Assembly: GCA_013399855.1 (NCBI GenBank)
Contig: VXAY01005956.1
Coordinates: forward strand, 3,460,994 to 3,524,993
Origin: Oxyruncus cristatus
Lineage: Eukaryota > Chordata > Aves > Passeriformes > Cotingidae
Direction of reading: 5' to 3'
DNA: 64,000 bases
Of the stretch, positions 1 to 11,200 are shown piece after piece. The notes beneath the pieces were generated by a model. That model saw only the letters and a list, made by a program, of their open reading frames with translations, was not told the origin of the DNA and searched no databases. How positions within the stretch are numbered: position 1 is the first letter of the stretch; each line of letters starts with the position of its first letter. The position numbers and the translations under genes were made by a program.

Positions 1-2522
1 AGAAGTTTGTAAGATATAATGCATTCGGTTTAAAATGTCTCAGGGTCTGGCATCTGAAGAAATGCCTGCTTTTCTGGAAGGTGATACAGTTTGCCTGTCC
101 TCACTGTCTCAAGCACGCTAAGAATTCAGTTCCTTATTACTTGAAATTGTAATTTTTAATTTGCAGCAAGTTGCAGCAACTAATTAACAACAATGAATGT
201 CTCAGCGGGTGCTCATTCAGTACCTGCCTCCAGCTTCCCATCACATCCTCCTCCCTCCACACCAGTCCCCAGAGGGGAGGTCCCCCAAGGTGCCCATGAG
301 TACCAGAGCTCTGGGGCCAGTCACTGGGTGGCAACAGTACCTGCTTAACACATAAAAATTATAATCCAGGTTTGTAATGAAACAGTTTGTTATGAAAAAT
401 ATCCAACATTCAATAACACACTCGTGCTTGATACTCTCCAGGTGTGCTGTGTGAGCTCTGGAGACATGACCCACAACCCTGTGAGATGCCAGCAGGATGT
501 TGGGTACTGTGGGTCACCACTCAGGTTTGTTCCCCTCAGAATTACTCTGTGCTCGCTAATTCAAGAGGCTTTTCTCTTTCAGGGCCAGTGGAGAAGTATC
601 CTTACCACTTACAGTAAAGTGCATGCCACATGCAAAATGCTGTGAGTTTATTTACTACTTAACCACTTGTTGCGTGAAGTAGGAGATTTAAACACCTTTT
701 CTTCCACAGGAAGCACAAAGGGCAAAGCATTGCTTGATTGGCAAAAGAGAATTCCCTGGAAAGCACGAACTTCCCTTGAGCTTTCAGTGCTGTACCCAGG
801 AGGAGGAAACATGAGCAAGCCCCTGAGCCAGGCAAGAAACCCAAATGACATCAGACCTCCAGTGCCACAGAGAACAGCTGCCTTTAAGGTGGGCTGGATA
901 TCAGTCACTTCTACTCCCTCTAAAGTGAAGTGTCCTTTGCATAAAAAGTGTGTGACTGTATGATTTAGGGAAGGCAAGTTTGATTCTGGCATTTGCTTAT
1001 TAGAGGCAACTAACTGAAAAAGAAAAAAAGGATGCTACAGCACCAGGAGGAGATATCCAAAAGACCAATTTATCCAAAAGCCCCTGAGCCCTGAGAGTCA
1101 GTGTTCAAGGAGTTATCAGAGATAATGTTCACCACTGTTCACCCACATCCTGCATTACCTGCACTTCCTTGGCAGAGCCCACCACAGCGTCTGCAGCAAT
1201 CACAGTGAGAGGATGTAAAGTTTGGGTTTCAACATACTGCATTCATAATTCATACCCTTGGCAAAGCAAGCAAGTTTGAGAATCAATGTAAGAATCTCAG
1301 CTGAGCTCAATAATCAATAAAGTGTAAATCTCAGCCTTTTGCTCCTGGGATGAGACTCGATTTTTTAAAATATTCGAAGCTGTTTAGTTGTACAGGGGCA
1401 TTGCAACTATCGTACTTTATAAGGTTTATCCACTGGTTTTGGGGACTTAAATTCAGGTTTATTTGGGTAAATAAAGCTGAAATTTAGTCAAGATCACAAG
1501 ACAGCTTCAGATGAACAATCATCATTCCTATCAAATGTAAATTGCAATGAGAGTGCTTGACACAAGAAACTCATTGCAATTAATTACTATGATCATTGTT
1601 ATTTTAAAATTAATTTTGACAAGATCCATTATTGGTAAGCACCATTAATTTGTTCTGTTCTCCTGCCTGTTTTTATGGAACACTGAAATTACATATGTCA
1701 TAAAAAAAATGCTCATTTAAAAGTATTATTAAAACTTAATACAATGGAAGTAAAATTATTCTTACTATACAATGTGCTCATTGTTATGAAAAACTGGTAA
1801 ATTGCTAAATACATAACAGGCTCAGTGAGAAGGAAAGAAAATTTGTATTGCATAGGAATTGATCTACTTTACAACATGTAACTTCCCCTAGAAAACAGAA
1901 GTTAGTGCTACAATAAATTAAAATTACTTATTTTTGCAGGTACATAGAAGCCAATATCATATTGGAGATTTCTATTTTGTGGTAATATTTTCTCTAGAAG
2001 TTCCATAAACAGACAATAACCTTATGATGAGGCAGTAACGATGTATCTGGGGAGATATCTGGACTATTTTCATGTATCTTCCTTAGAATAAACCAAACTG
2101 GGAATTCTCCTATTTGCAGACGATGAATCAGAGTTGGATTATTTGCCTGCCCCTGGGAATGCTGGCTGTGCTTTCTCATTTGTACATGCACAGAGTGCAA
2201 ATGAACACGTTTGCACCACTCCAGCAGCAGCCCCTTTGTTCTGATGGAAACCTCAGGATCAGGCACAGCTCAATCACCTCCCGAAATTAAGGAAAGGCAA
2301 TTGCCTGCTGACAAAGCATTCAGAGGTGAACAATTCTACTAAATACAAGCAGTGCCAGGGGAATCCTTTTCCCATCATTCAAGGTATGAGCACATTCAAG
2401 AACTGTTGCATAACTTACTTCAGATGTCTGTAGGAGAAGCTGTTTAAAGAATAAGCAAGGGTCCTGTATGAGAAAATGTGCATTATTCCTATAAATTAAC
2501 ATCAAACTTAGTGGGGGCTGAG
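1..2522. other. Non-coding unique sequence
   Basis: No gene recognised. The longest open stretch is about 114 codons (648-992, minus); it matches no family I know and has no start context, splice pattern or composition that argues for coding. The DNA is AT-leaning with short A/T runs. The part at roughly 1500-1760 is rich in TAAT/ATTA-type motifs and could be a regulatory element, which is inference only. Confidence 0.65.
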
Positions 2523-3463
2523 TGTATTGGTTTTGTGGGGTCAGGTCTGGGAGGCAGGGGAAGGGACCATAGATGTGGTTTCTCTGAGAAGCTGCCAGAA
2601 GCTTCCCCCTTGTCCAACAAAACCAATGCCAACAGACCAAGGCCAAGCCCATCAGCAACACTGGAAGCACATCTGGGATAATGTATTTAAGAAAGGGGGA
2701 AGAAGTGACTTCTCAGGAGCAAGTGGAATGAAAAGAGAGGAGCGAGTGCAGCCTGTAGAGGTCCACAATGGAGCAGAGATCCACCTGCAGCCCATGGGGG
2801 ATCCCACAGCAGAGCAGGTGGATGCCCAAAGGACGTTGTGACCCTGTGGGAAGCCCACACTGGAGCAGGTTCCTGGCAGGACCTGTGGGCTTGTGCAGGG
2901 AGGAGCCCACGCTGGAGCAGGTTTGCTGGCAGGACTTGTGACCCCACAGGGAACCTACACTGGAGCAGCCTGTTCCAAAATCACTGCAGCCTGTGGGAAG
3001 GACTCACGTCAGAAGTTCATGGGGGGCTGCCTCCTATGGAAGAAATGCCATGCAGGAGCAAGGGAAGAGTGTGAGGAGTCCTCCTGCCGAGGATGAAGGA
3101 CCAACAGAAGCAAGCTGTGATGGACAGACCACAGCCCCCATTCCCTGTCACCCTCTGCTGCTGGAGGAGAGGAGGGAGAAAAAATCAGGGTGAAGTAGAG
3201 TCCATGAAGAAGGGAGGGGTGGGGCGAAGGTGTTTGAACATTTGCTTTTATTTCTCATTACCCCTGGGATTTGAGTGGTAATAAATCAAACTAATTTCCC
3301 CAAGATGAGTGTTTTGCCCTTGACAGTAATTGCTGAGGGATCTCCCTGTCCTTATCTCGACCCACGAGCCTTTTGTTACATTTTTCTCTCCCCTGGGTTC
3401 TGAGGAGGGGAGTGACAAAGCAGCTTTGGTGGACACCTGGCCCCAGCCAGGGTCAACCCTCCA
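2523..3463 (+). mobile_element. Solo LTR, avian ERVL-type endogenous retrovirus
   Basis: This block of about 940 bp reads as a complete avian endogenous-retrovirus LTR in plus orientation. It opens with TGTATTGGTTTTG and closes near CAGCCAGGGTCAACCCTCCA, which corresponds to the family's usual terminus. A TATA-like GTATTTAAG lies at 2683-2691 and a polyadenylation signal AATAAA at 3280-3285. Between them is an array of imperfect units of about 50 bp anchored on CTGGAGCAGG (2860, 2912, 2960). The 3' part contains the Leu-poor, pyrimidine-rich stretch with CTTATCTCGACCCACGAG that I associate with this LTR group. No gag, pol or env sequence follows, so it is a solo LTR left by recombination. I see no clear target-site duplication, which suggests age or slightly misplaced ends. 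The ERVL assignment is from memory of avian repeat consensus sequences. Several open frames of 60-130 codons inside it are chance products of the GC-rich LTR. Confidence 0.85.
2848..2972 (+). repeat. Internal tandem units within the LTR
   Basis: Two full units and one partial unit share the pattern CCCAC(A/G)CTGGAGCAGG followed by CTGGCAGGAC and a TGTG-containing spacer. Anchor spacing is 52 and then 48 bp. A more distant related motif (ATGGAGCAGAG) lies at about 2768. Such arrays between TATA box and polyadenylation signal are typical of this LTR group and vary in copy number between insertions. Confidence 0.75.
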
Positions 3464-4227
3464 GTCCCAATATTGAAAACATACTGGTATTGGATTTTTG
3501 CTGTAAGAGGGCAGGAAACACTGAGATTTTATGGAAGTATATCAACTGCCACACAAAAAAACTACATGCCCAAAACATCCATCTCTCAGTATTTAAGTCT
3601 CTTGGCAATTACCCCTTTTATTTGCATTTAACCAGGTCTTCTGCAAGGCTGCCACATCAATACAGGATCAATCCAAAAGGTCCCTTTAAAGAATTTCCTT
3701 GCCTTCATGGACAAGATGCTGCATTAATAGATTTTCCCACCTTTCATTTTATTTTGAATAACCCTTGGAGAGGAACCTAGGGTATTCTCCATGAAGCACT
3801 GGAGGTATTTATTCCACCAGATAAATTGATTCCTAGTGATCCAGCTTCAAGTGTACCACAGGAACACTCACACTACTCCAGACACAGACACATTATCTTC
3901 CCTCTTTCTCAAAAGAGCTGCAAGGCTGCTATAGAGCTATTATGACTGTAATGATGAGCAAGCTCATTTTAAATGTGGATGCTACAGGCATACTTGGTTG
4001 CTACAACTCGTTCAGATGAAGTTACTGACACTATTACATCTATGTATAACTTCTCTTTCAGTAAATAGTCTCAAGACGCAGCGAGGAAAGCCTCATATGC
4101 AGAATTCTTGCGCCCCACATCGCTCCTGGTGAAGTGGAGATCCCACATTCACTGGCAGCACCTGACAGGCTGCTCTTACCTGGGGTCTGAAGCTTGATCT
4201 GGCACAGTCACCACCTATGTATGTATA
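3464..4227. other. Non-coding unique sequence
   Basis: Nothing recognisable. A 135-codon open stretch begins inside the LTR and runs out into this flank (3373-3780, plus); it has no known relatives and is a chance product. Confidence 0.6.
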
Positions 4228-4250
4228 NNNNNNNNNNNNNNNNNNNNNNN
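4228..4250. other. Assembly gap (23 N)
   Basis: A run of N adjoins TATGTATGTATA on the left and a short GC-containing stretch plus a long (TA)n on the right. The gap sits inside a compound microsatellite, so its true length is unknown. Confidence 0.97.
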
Positions 4251-4267
4251 GCGATCTCGCACACTCA

Positions 4268-4269
<2 letters not shown>

Positions 4270-4327
<58 letters not shown>
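4270..4327. repeat. (TA)n microsatellite
   Basis: About 29 uninterrupted TA dinucleotides. It lies 20 bases right of the gap, and the left side has TATG/TATA repeats, so the locus is one compound TG/TA microsatellite that the assembler could not span. Confidence 0.97.
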
Positions 4328-4329
<2 letters not shown>

Positions 4330-4470
4330 AAAACATGAAAAGAAAACTTACCGGCACAGGAAGGAACAATAGATATTGATGATATCTAATGAGCCATAAC
4401 CTCAGAATTTTAAAGTCTGGATGGAATTAGACAGGCCAGAAGCTTTAGGGGAAAAATAGACTGCTCCTCC

Positions 4471-4510
4471 AAAAAAAAAAAAAAAGAACAAAACAAAAAA
4501 AAAAGAAAAC
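4471..4510. repeat. A-rich low-complexity tract
   Basis: Fifteen A followed by AAC/AAAG-interrupted A runs. It could be a decayed poly-A tail, but I see no retrocopied element beside it. Confidence 0.85.
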
Positions 4511-7078
4511 CTGAAGCATTTTCTTACAAAGAAAATAAATCAATATACAAACTCCTTCTGTGCCGACATTATCCCTCACAAACAGGTGATGGAGTAAAGA
4601 AAACAAATGCTCACTATATTTCCCTGAAGAAGTCCTAAGTGATTTTATAAAACTTGTGTTCAGCCAAAGCAAAGATGTTTTCAGCTCTAAAAGAGTATCT
4701 GACCAGTATACTTCAGCTGTTCTATTTTTCAGTTGAACACAATAAGCGAAGTCAAGGAAAAAAAATCAGTTTAATTAAATATAAGACAGTTCTTGCTGAG
4801 CAATCTGAAGCAAAAATAATTTGTCTAGTAAACAAGATGCACAACAACAAAATGAAATGCTAATAAGTTATAGGTCATGTCAATATATTCCTCATTAGCA
4901 ATCAAAAAAAAAAAAGGCTTAATAGTTATTTCACCACTTCAAAGATATCATCAGCTCCTCAGCAGACATCATTTGCGGTGTATAGTCGTAGACCTTGGCA
5001 TCACTTTAACTTGACAGAATTTCCCCAAAACGTACCGCGGATTTCTTGCAAGCAAAACCAAGCACTTTTGTAGCAGTCCAGAAAAAAAAAAAAAGACGTA
5101 AGCAACTAAAAATCAGTATTTGATAAATTGGTAACTTGATTCCCCAAGATGCTTTTGCAGAACGAGGTGGCAAGACATTCCTCAGCACACCACAGAAAGC
5201 GACGCATTTTAGACAGAGAAAAGATAAATCGTTCTAAGAATTTAATACCTCACAGAAGCATGTGGCTTACTGTTCTGTCTTCTGCCTAAAAAAAAACTGG
5301 TATTCCTGTGATCAAGATGTATCCAGTGCAGTGCTGGATGCAGTGTTTATGTTCATTGGATTCCTCAATGTATTATGGTGATGGAAGAGAAAGAAAGCCT
5401 CAGGAAAGAAAGGAGGAATAAAATACGATGTTAAAACAGAGAGTGGACGCCTCAAGCTGGGGGTTTTTTTCCTTTTATTATTCTACTAATTTATGTTAAT
5501 ATCAAGAGAAGGACACTCATCACCAAGGAATTTAACAAGGTAATGATCTGAAAAATAATAAAGCAAAATGCACCCAGACTGTTACTGTACTTTCTGGTTG
5601 GTTGGGATGCCACCATTCAAGGAGCAGAAACCATTCAAAACACTGCACCCCCAGACTGTTTGGTATTTTCAGAAAAAGTACAAGGGCTAACAGAACAAAA
5701 TAAATCATGGTAGAAGAGTACACGAAGAACGGCACACAGCTGTTTGCCCAGTTACCCCACAGACATTTAAAAAGGCAAAACATTCAGCATGATTTGCTGA
5801 ACATGAAGCCTTTGAGTTACATAAGTGAACTGGAATCAGCAGTCCCTCATTCCTCAGTCTTGGGTTTACCATGTTTGGAGTCTGTGGCTCCCCAGTGGTT
5901 CAGTCCGAAACCTGCTGGCTGTGAGACAACATCAGCTGTTGGAGCCACCCTGGGATAAAGCCCGAGGCAGGGCTGTGCTCCATTCCCTGACTCCTCAGTG
6001 CTCCTGGGCTCATCTTTCTCATGCCCAGCCTGTTCTGAAGCTATGCAGACTACCCAAAACTGGAAATGCAGATTTTATAGATACCCAGTTTTGCACATAT
6101 TCTGTAGCTCTCCCCGCCCCGCTCTTCCATGTTCCTGTGTTCATTTCCTCATTCCCATTTTTGGTCCCAAATCCATTTCATTGCTGTTGTGCAGTCCAAG
6201 CCTGGCTCAGCACTCGAGCACTGACAAGGACACAGATTTAAACATGCACCTCCAGCCTGGTGGAATCCCCTCCCACACAAATCTGATAACCAGTCGCTGA
6301 AATCAACTCCCAAACAACCCCAAATTCTCTCAATGCTGATATTTTCAAACACAGGGATTCCTGCCCCAAAGAGAGAACACTATAGCCTTCAATACCCCAA
6401 GAAACTGTTCAAAAAGAGAGAGTGGACCCTTCTTAGCCTCATAAATTTATTGTTAAATGTTCATTTTACCGTGGTAGTATTAAGCCAATGGGTCTACAAG
6501 GTTTTGTAGTGCTGCTGCTCCAACTGAGAGCAAATTTCATGGGAGATGAACGTATTTTGCACAATAGCTTGAACAAATCTGAGCAAGCACTTAAAGTGGA
6601 TATTATGAATGCATCAGTTGTACTCTGGTTCAAGGTTTATATCCTTTTCTAGCTTAACCTTAGATAAGAGAATGAACTTCACACAAGAATATGCCAGTAT
6701 TTATCACACACTAATTTTTAAAAGGCTAAAATAATTTATCAAGGCCTCTTCCCCAAAGAGATGCGTAATTTCATTTTTAAACCGGTCATCACAAAGAACT
6801 CCAAGCACACATTTTCACACAGACATTATCACAGCACTCTGCAACATGGAAATATCTCGCAGGAGGATCTATAAATGTTTATCTTCTGTAAATATAAGAA
6901 AATAAAGGGAGGATTTTGGTGCCAGAGAAATGGACATGTTCTTAGACATCTAAACATTTTTCTATTGAAAAGGTTAGGGTTTAAATGGAAACAGTAACAG
7001 ATAAACTGCACTGATATATACTGGATGTGATTATTCCTCTCCTTAAAAACATAACTCCAACCAAAAATCAGTTCAAAA
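4511..7078. other. Non-coding unique sequence
   Basis: No gene, RNA gene or known repeat recognised. It contains small A runs (4906, 5082, 5288). The longest open stretch is 138 codons (5825-6241, plus), with no domain, signal peptide or family resemblance. Confidence 0.6.
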
Positions 7079-7103
7079 GTAGAACTAATTCAATTAGTTC
7101 TAC
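7079..7103. repeat. 25-bp near-perfect palindrome
   Basis: Two 12-bp arms, GTAGAACTAATT and its exact reverse complement, flank a single C. A third, one-base-shorter half copy (GTAGACTAATT) follows at 7116-7126. This could be a hairpin or the remains of a small inverted-repeat element. Confidence 0.9.
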
Positions 7104-7694
7104 ATTCATTCAAATGTAGACTAATTAAAATCTGATTTTTAATGGATAACAAAATACCACAGTGGATGAAAATTCATAGAGCTTAGAGCTCAGCTCCCCA
7201 GTACACACAAGCCAGCCAGCACTTCCGTGCCCAGCACTGGCACACCAGATAAATATAGTCATCAGTGGGAGAAGTCCTAGCAAGTTTTACCACTCTGTCA
7301 TGAAGATGACTTCAATTAGGGGTGTTTAGCTGTGTTTTTTATTGCTCTAGCAGTTATAAAAGATTAGCTTCTATAGGCTCAAGTCCACAGCATTCCGAGA
7401 AGTTATTTTGGAGCCTTGCTTGTTCCAAATTAGTTTGGGGTCTGAGGGACGAAGCATATTTCAAAAATCAGCACAACTTCTGTGAGGCAACGGAGTTACC
7501 ATGCTATCCCCTAATGAGAGGACAGCTTTACACTATCAAGTTATCAAAAGTGATAGCACCAAAATAAAAGAACAGTTATCCCTTAAAATAGTTATGTACA
7601 TAATGTATTTCATTGATAACAAACACAAAAAAACTCCCTCTTTTTTAATAATCACAGAAAAGTTCCATTTGACCTAAAACCGACACCAGACCTA

Positions 7695-7745
7695 TCACCT
7701 GGGATAAATAAACTGAGGCAGAACAGTAACAAATGACACACACAA
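7695..7745 (-). repeat. Possible MIR/L2-like fragment
   Basis: On the plus strand the stretch ATAAATAAACTGAGGCAGAA resembles the reverse of the core/tail segment of MIR and L2 elements (canonical reverse: ...GGAAACTGAGGCACAGAG...). The match is short and decayed, so this is a weak call. Confidence 0.25.
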
Positions 7746-8070
7746 ATGGAATATCCACTGTACAGAAGGGACAAGAAGGAATTTCTCAATCTTTTAAAAA
7801 CATCTGACACACAATCCATCCAAATAGGTACATTTCTCCTGGTTTGGTTGCACCTTTTTCAAAATCTTAAAAAAAAAAAAAAGTAATTTCAGTAGAAGGT
7901 GATGATTAGGAGCCCAATTTCCTTGATCTCACATCTTTACTTTCCGGTAATCCAATGTCTTTTAAAGAGAGCTGCGAGTCCACGAAGCTCCAATCTTGGA
8001 TACAGCGAGGCAGTTCAGCGGAAAGGCTGGTCCTGCTGCAGCACTCAGCTGTGCTACAGAGGGGCTCTGT

Positions 8071-8090
8071 GTGCACTCAGGTGCACTCAG
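8071..8090. repeat. 10-bp tandem duplication
   Basis: GTGCACTCAG occurs twice in direct succession, 150 bp upstream of a second small tandem duplication. Confidence 0.9.
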
Positions 8091-8241
8091 GGCCTGGCCT
8101 GGGCTGCATCCACGGCTCACTGCCATGGAAGAAAGCAAGTTCAGCTCTCCACTCTGTCCTAAATCTACTCCTCAAACTCGGGCAAACTCAACCTCTCGTT
8201 GCTGCCTTGGCAGGGTGGTGATGCCACCGCCATGTGAGAGG

Positions 8242-8279
8242 GTGAGTATGAAGGCACTGTGAGTATGAAGGCACTGTGA
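8242..8279. repeat. 17-bp tandem duplication (2.2 copies)
   Basis: The unit GTGAGTATGAAGGCACT is present twice without mismatch, followed by the first four bases of a third copy. This is a recent slippage-type duplication. Confidence 0.95.
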
Positions 8280-11200
8280 TACAGCAGATACATGCAAAAG
8301 GCACTCACGAGGTCACCTGTCTTCTCATACCTGCCTTTTACATGGGAATTCCACCTTCCAGTCAAGCCATTCTGTTAGCTAAGAAAAAGATGACACGGTC
8401 TGCATTTGCAGCCTGCAAAGGAAGTCAGGGACCACAACTGGGAGCAAGATGTATAAGGCAGCTGGATCAGTAAAAAAAAAGGTAATATGGAGCTCAAAAA
8501 TGGGAGATTAGCTTATATTGTTCTCTGGGAATTTTTGAGCCAGGCACGTGGGATCCACACATCCCAAAAGTCTCAAAAAGTCAGGGAAGGCCCCAGCATC
8601 AAATGTATGCACACCAGCAGGATTCCACTGACAGCTACAAATATTTACTCTGAGCTTCCTCCTTTGACGCACACGAAGCTCTGGTGCGTTGTGGAGCAGC
8701 TGTCTCTCTCTCTCACACCGAGAGCATAGAAGAATTTCACTTCAAGACAAACAAAGGGATTACAGGATTTGGCTTTCCCTCTTTTTTAAAGTTGCTTTTA
8801 TTACAGCATAAAAAAATCTATAGGTTGCTCTGTGACTGATGATAGATGTACACATGTGTACCAAACTTATTACTACTGGGATTCAGTGCGCTGTGGCAGA
8901 TTGGATTTCCTTGTATGAAAGAAATTAATCAAAAAGGAATGGATAATACGCAGGAAGAAGGATGGTATTTTAATTCCCACACTAAGATACCTGGTGATTT
9001 TTATGCTACTTACAACAAACCTTGGAGATGCAAAACTTGTATGCAGTCTTTTGTGTTGAAAATGCCCTGGTTTCCACATGTAATCAAGCAGACTGAAGAA
9101 TCGATTGCTTTGAAACCAGCAAGTCATGATTTTATTAAAAATATTTAAAGAGGACTTCAGATATATCTCTACAGACATCTCATCCACCTCCGCCATGAAT
9201 GAAAAATATGATTATGCATTCCTGCCTGTATAATTCAGCATCATCTGCTCGCTTTGCTTCTTCCCACTGACAGCCACAAAACACAGATATCTGAGTAGCA
9301 GCGTGGCTGTGTAAGGGACAAACCTTCATTTGAACCTCTCAGTCGTACACTCAAATATCACCAGCTCCCAGTCAAGCCCCAGAGAATTCAAGACGCTTTT
9401 CAAACCTACTCTGCAGGAATTAATTTCCATGAACCTCCTTCTGGAACCAGCTAATGCCACGCTAGCAGCACCCTTTTCAATGATCCTCCGCCACCTTCCC
9501 ACTCCATCCTACTCTACTCACACACTGAAGGGCAAGACGAGCCATCTTGGCAACACTGTCACCAAAACTTAACTTCTCTGGCTTTCACCATGCTCTGTCA
9601 AGATGTTCAGGGTCACAGCTTTTAAAATTATAACCCCTACATTGAGAGTGTGATCCTTGGTGGGTTTTGGTGGTCCAGGGCCATACCTACATTCCCAGTC
9701 AGAGCCATATATCAGCCCACAGCACTGAGTCTGCAGAGCACATTTACTGGGGAGGAGGAGGTATGTTTAGCCACCTCTCTCCCCTCCCAGCCTGCTCAAT
9801 CCACATGACAAATATTAATGAAGCACCCATGTCTCCAAAAGGAGGGGCTTGCTGCCAAGAAAGGGGGAATATAAAACAGAAGCCCAGAATACCACTAATA
9901 CAGAAAACAATGACTGTATTTAAAAAAAACCCTGAACATATATGCAAATAAATCAGGCTTCTGAATGGGACCTGAGAGACAAGCAAGCAGGACAGGCATC
10001 TGCAAAGGAAGGATAAAAGTCAGCCTCAGGATGAGCATGGGAGAGCCTCCAAACAGCTTCCTGGCAGGTCCTGCCTCTCCTGGGAGGAACATGAGCCAGA
10101 AGCAGCTGAATCCAGTGAGCCTGGGAGGCAAGCGGAGCAGAAAATTGTGCAGGTCCTGAGATATTTCTTTCAACAAGAAATTGTGGCTGGACCCCTGAGT
10201 TTAGTGACTTCTGCAACAGAAGCTGAAAATGTTGCGTCCTAAATGGGTGGCTTTTGGCACATGGTTAAAAAGGAAATGATCTTGCAGATGAAGGACCATT
10301 AACTCCTGAACATTTTTGATCTACTGTAGAGATGTATCCCAAGGATATGAAAATAAATGCAAAAGCAGTTGGACTCAGAAACCTATACCTGCCTGTAACT
10401 TACTGTGTGACAGGATTATCAGCTGCATTTTTTATTTTTTACGTTAATGTCAATGCAGATTAGGACCACATCCACAGAACATTCACACATACTTAGTTTC
10501 CACTGTCCTTCACACTTATTCTCACCAACCCTTGTGCAAGACAAATGAAAATTTTCATGAGACCTGAAAAAAGTCCATTAAGTGCAAACATATCATGTGT
10601 TGGCCAACCCTATCATAACACACTGACAGTCTTACTCCTCACACAGAGCATATGGCAACAGCTTCACCCTTCTGCTGCACTGACGGGGCAAAAACATCTT
10701 TAGGGGCTCCAGTTCAGAGTCATGGACTAAGCCATAAATGTACTGCTTTGATACCTGGCTGTACAATCTGCTGTGCACAGTTCTCCCAGCTCCTGTGATA
10801 TGTATTTCATAGAGAGCAGACTACAGTTTCAATAAAAACTCAGCATCGAGACTACCTTGAGCTGAAGAGTCACCCATTTTTAGAGTTGCTAGCTTAAAAT
10901 TATCACCTTCCCAGAGAAATAAGCTGATTCCAAGGCAAGCAGCGAACACAAAGTCAGCAGCGAATTCAAAACCCAGTTTTGTCACATTTTCCATGCAGAA
11001 ATAGCTATTTTGTCAATGTCATGAGAATCTGACATTGATGAGTGAGATTTTGACAGGAGACATTTCATGCAATTTTTGCCTTTAAAAAGTACTTTTTTTT
11101 CCCCCGGTTATAAATAGACTGAAAACCTCAGAAATTATTTCCCTTATCCTGCGTCCTTGCCAAGTTTTTGCAAATGCCTCAGCCCTGCTGAGTGCAGCAG

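Noticed and set aside
575..640. TTTTCTCTTTCAG acceptor-like site followed by a short open stretch
   Set aside because: No matching donor or conserved peptide follows; such sites are frequent by chance.
2527..2947. Several overlapping open frames of 65-104 codons on both strands
   Set aside because: They lie inside the LTR, in GC-rich non-coding sequence with an internal tandem repeat.
4194..4379. Open frame across the first gap with an Ile-Tyr repeat
   Set aside because: It crosses N bases and translates a TA microsatellite.
5825..6241. 138-codon plus-strand open frame
   Set aside because: No domain, no coding-like composition and no conserved motif; the size is expected by chance.
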